Source of the DNA: JAQVOO01 sp964524755
GTDB taxonomy: Bacteria; Spirochaetota; Spirochaetia; Sphaerochaetales; Sphaerochaetaceae
DNA length: 5,889 nt
Assembly (NCBI GenBank): GCA_964524755.1
Contig: CAZGDR010000077.1
Span: 1-5,889, forward strand
Reading direction: 5' to 3'
Under the pieces are notes generated by a model that was given only the letters and a program-made list of their open reading frames with translations, had not been told where the DNA came from and searched no databases. The translations under genes and the position numbers were made by a program. Shown here piece after piece: positions 5,015 to 5,889 of this stretch (positions within the stretch are counted from its first letter, which is position 1; every line of letters starts with the position of its first letter).

Positions 5015-5889
5015 TCACTTTCCAGCTAAGGCTGCACTTAAGCCCTGTATTGCATCATTGAGTGCTAAGCGTAGTGCACGCTGTCTGGCATCTTTTGCGG
5101 TCAAGGCTGTTTCACGCTGATTCTTTTGATACGTTGCTACTACCATACCTCCTTCTTTCACTTGTACCGAGAGGGCATAACGCACATGGGCGTAGGGACC
5201 ACCTGCTTGCTCCACATCCATCACACTATAATCAATAACCACTGCAGGGTGTCTCTGGGTTACACTACCCACTACATCAAACCCAAAATCAGTGAATAAA
5301 GCTGTGAACGCACTGCTCAGTTGAGTTTTAGTTGAAGCTATTTCAGTCTCTGGGGCCGTTACGTTAATATCTAAGGCAACTGAAATAGAACCTGCTAAAG
5401 TATCTAACTCATGTTCAAGATTCTTTAGCAACACCGTTTCTGTCTCACCAGTCAAAACACGAATTTGTTCAGCAAGTTGTTGATGCTCAATAGCCGGAGG
5501 GAGGGCCTCGAGGAGTTTAAAGAAACGGGATAACGACGTAGTGGCCTTCTTGGATTGCATACGAATTCTCGCCACTTCACTCTCGATAGCACCCATATCC
5601 TTACTATATAATTCAGCCGTCTTCTTACGATTAACAGCCACGCGGACCCATACCGTGTTGTCCTTAGCGACATAGGAGTTTACTATCTCACCGCCAACTA
5701 TCCGCTCAGTCTTACTAGAGAGCCGGCTCTGGTCAATCATCGATTCACTATCGCTATAGACCGTCTCACCCACCCCTTTAGATTGTGCACTACTCATCCC
5801 ATAATAGGAGAGCGTCGATTCCACTTGGGTATCGAAGACTAGCGAGAGACTGGAAAAAGCTGCATTTACCGCATTTTCACGCGTAGATC
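5015..5889 (-). CDS. LPP20-like envelope protein, C-terminal part (5' end beyond window)
   Basis: The frame is open from the right edge to TGA 5017-5015, giving 290 visible residues (first whole codon TCT at 5887-5885). A GTG at 5824 could be mistaken for the start, but 21 sense codons precede it without a stop, so the true start lies outside the window. Visible residues 1 to about 105 (TRENAVNAAFSSLS..., ending near VWVRVAVNRKKTAELY) look like the end of an LPP20-type domain, common in spirochaete and epsilonproteobacterial lipoproteins. A helical, probably coiled-coil stretch follows (about 105-170), then a mixed beta/alpha C-terminal domain ending in an alanine-rich helix (AKDARQRALRLALNDAI). 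Any signal peptide or lipobox would be in the missing part. The molecular function is unknown. A separate promoter downstream suggests it is not the first gene of the export operon. Confidence 0.6.
   Translation of the reverse strand, partial: STRENAVNAAFSSLSLVFDTQVESTLSYYGMSSAQSKGVGETVYSDSESMIDQSRLSSKTERIVGGEIVNSYVAKDNTVWVRVAVNRKKTAELYSKDMGAIESEVARIRMQSKKATTSLSRFFKLLEALPPAIEHQQLAEQIRVLTGETETVLLKNLEHELDTLAGSISVALDINVTAPETEIASTKTQLSSAFTALFTDFGFDVVGSVTQRHPAVVIDYSVMDVEQAGGPYAHVRYALSVQVKEGGMVVATYQKNQRETALTAKDARQRALRLALNDAIQGLSAALAGK

Noticed and set aside
5452..5673. 73-codon minus-strand ORF inside the LPP20-like gene
   Set aside because: Out-of-frame shadow of a long, coherent coding frame, with a low-complexity, Arg-rich product and no start signals.
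5822..5824. GTG as the start of the LPP20-like gene
   Set aside because: The frame continues upstream without a stop to the window edge and the extra residues fit the domain; no Shine-Dalgarno precedes the GTG.
1..5889. CRISPR arrays, tRNA or rRNA genes, insertion sequences, plus-strand genes
   Set aside because: I looked for regular repeats, tRNA-like folds, terminal inverted repeats and transposase motifs and found none; plus-strand frames are short or lack start signals.

Overview
The window fits a Gram-negative-type (diderm) bacterium of moderate GC. My tentative placement is the Spirochaetota, perhaps a Sphaerochaeta- or Treponema-like lineage. This rests on the style of the PyrB N-terminus, which resembles the PyrBI-type enzymes I associate with Treponema and Thermotoga, and on an LPP20-like envelope protein; no species-level marker is present. 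Every gene I can support is on the minus strand, so transcription runs from the right edge of the window to the left.

Layout in transcription order. (1) 5889-5015: the 3' part of a gene for an LPP20-like envelope protein, with its 5' end beyond the window. (2) 5014-4742: a 273-bp intergenic region with repeated GCTATT/AATAGC elements, a small perfect palindrome and a strong extended -10 promoter. (3) 4741-3158: a Wza-like polysaccharide export protein with a signal peptide, a Poly_export domain, about four SLBB-like repeats and a C-terminal hydrophobic helix. (4) 3125-639: a Wzc-like bacterial tyrosine autokinase/chain-length regulator, 32 nt downstream and almost certainly in the same operon. 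(5) 641-476: a compact regulatory leader containing an extended -10 promoter whose -35 overlaps the kinase stop codon, a 20-codon leader ORF with a very strong Shine-Dalgarno sequence, and an intrinsic terminator that begins at the last base of the leader stop codon. (6) 475-1: the first 158 codons of aspartate carbamoyltransferase (pyrB), running off the left edge.

The exporter and kinase form the trans-envelope core of a Wzx/Wzy-type exopolysaccharide or capsule export machine: the kinase spans the inner membrane, controls chain length and phosphorylates itself, and the SLBB protein forms the outer exit channel. No glycosyltransferase, flippase, polymerase or phosphatase lies in this window.

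The most interesting structure is the pyrB leader. Its promoter, leader peptide, terminator and terminator-to-gene spacing of about 22 nt recall the UTP-sensitive transcription-translation attenuator of the enterobacterial pyrBI operon. It also has a possible extra switch, a 10-bp hairpin that would bury the leader peptide's own ribosome binding site. The same terminator is the only one visible after the exopolysaccharide operon, so the two transcription units may be physically linked.
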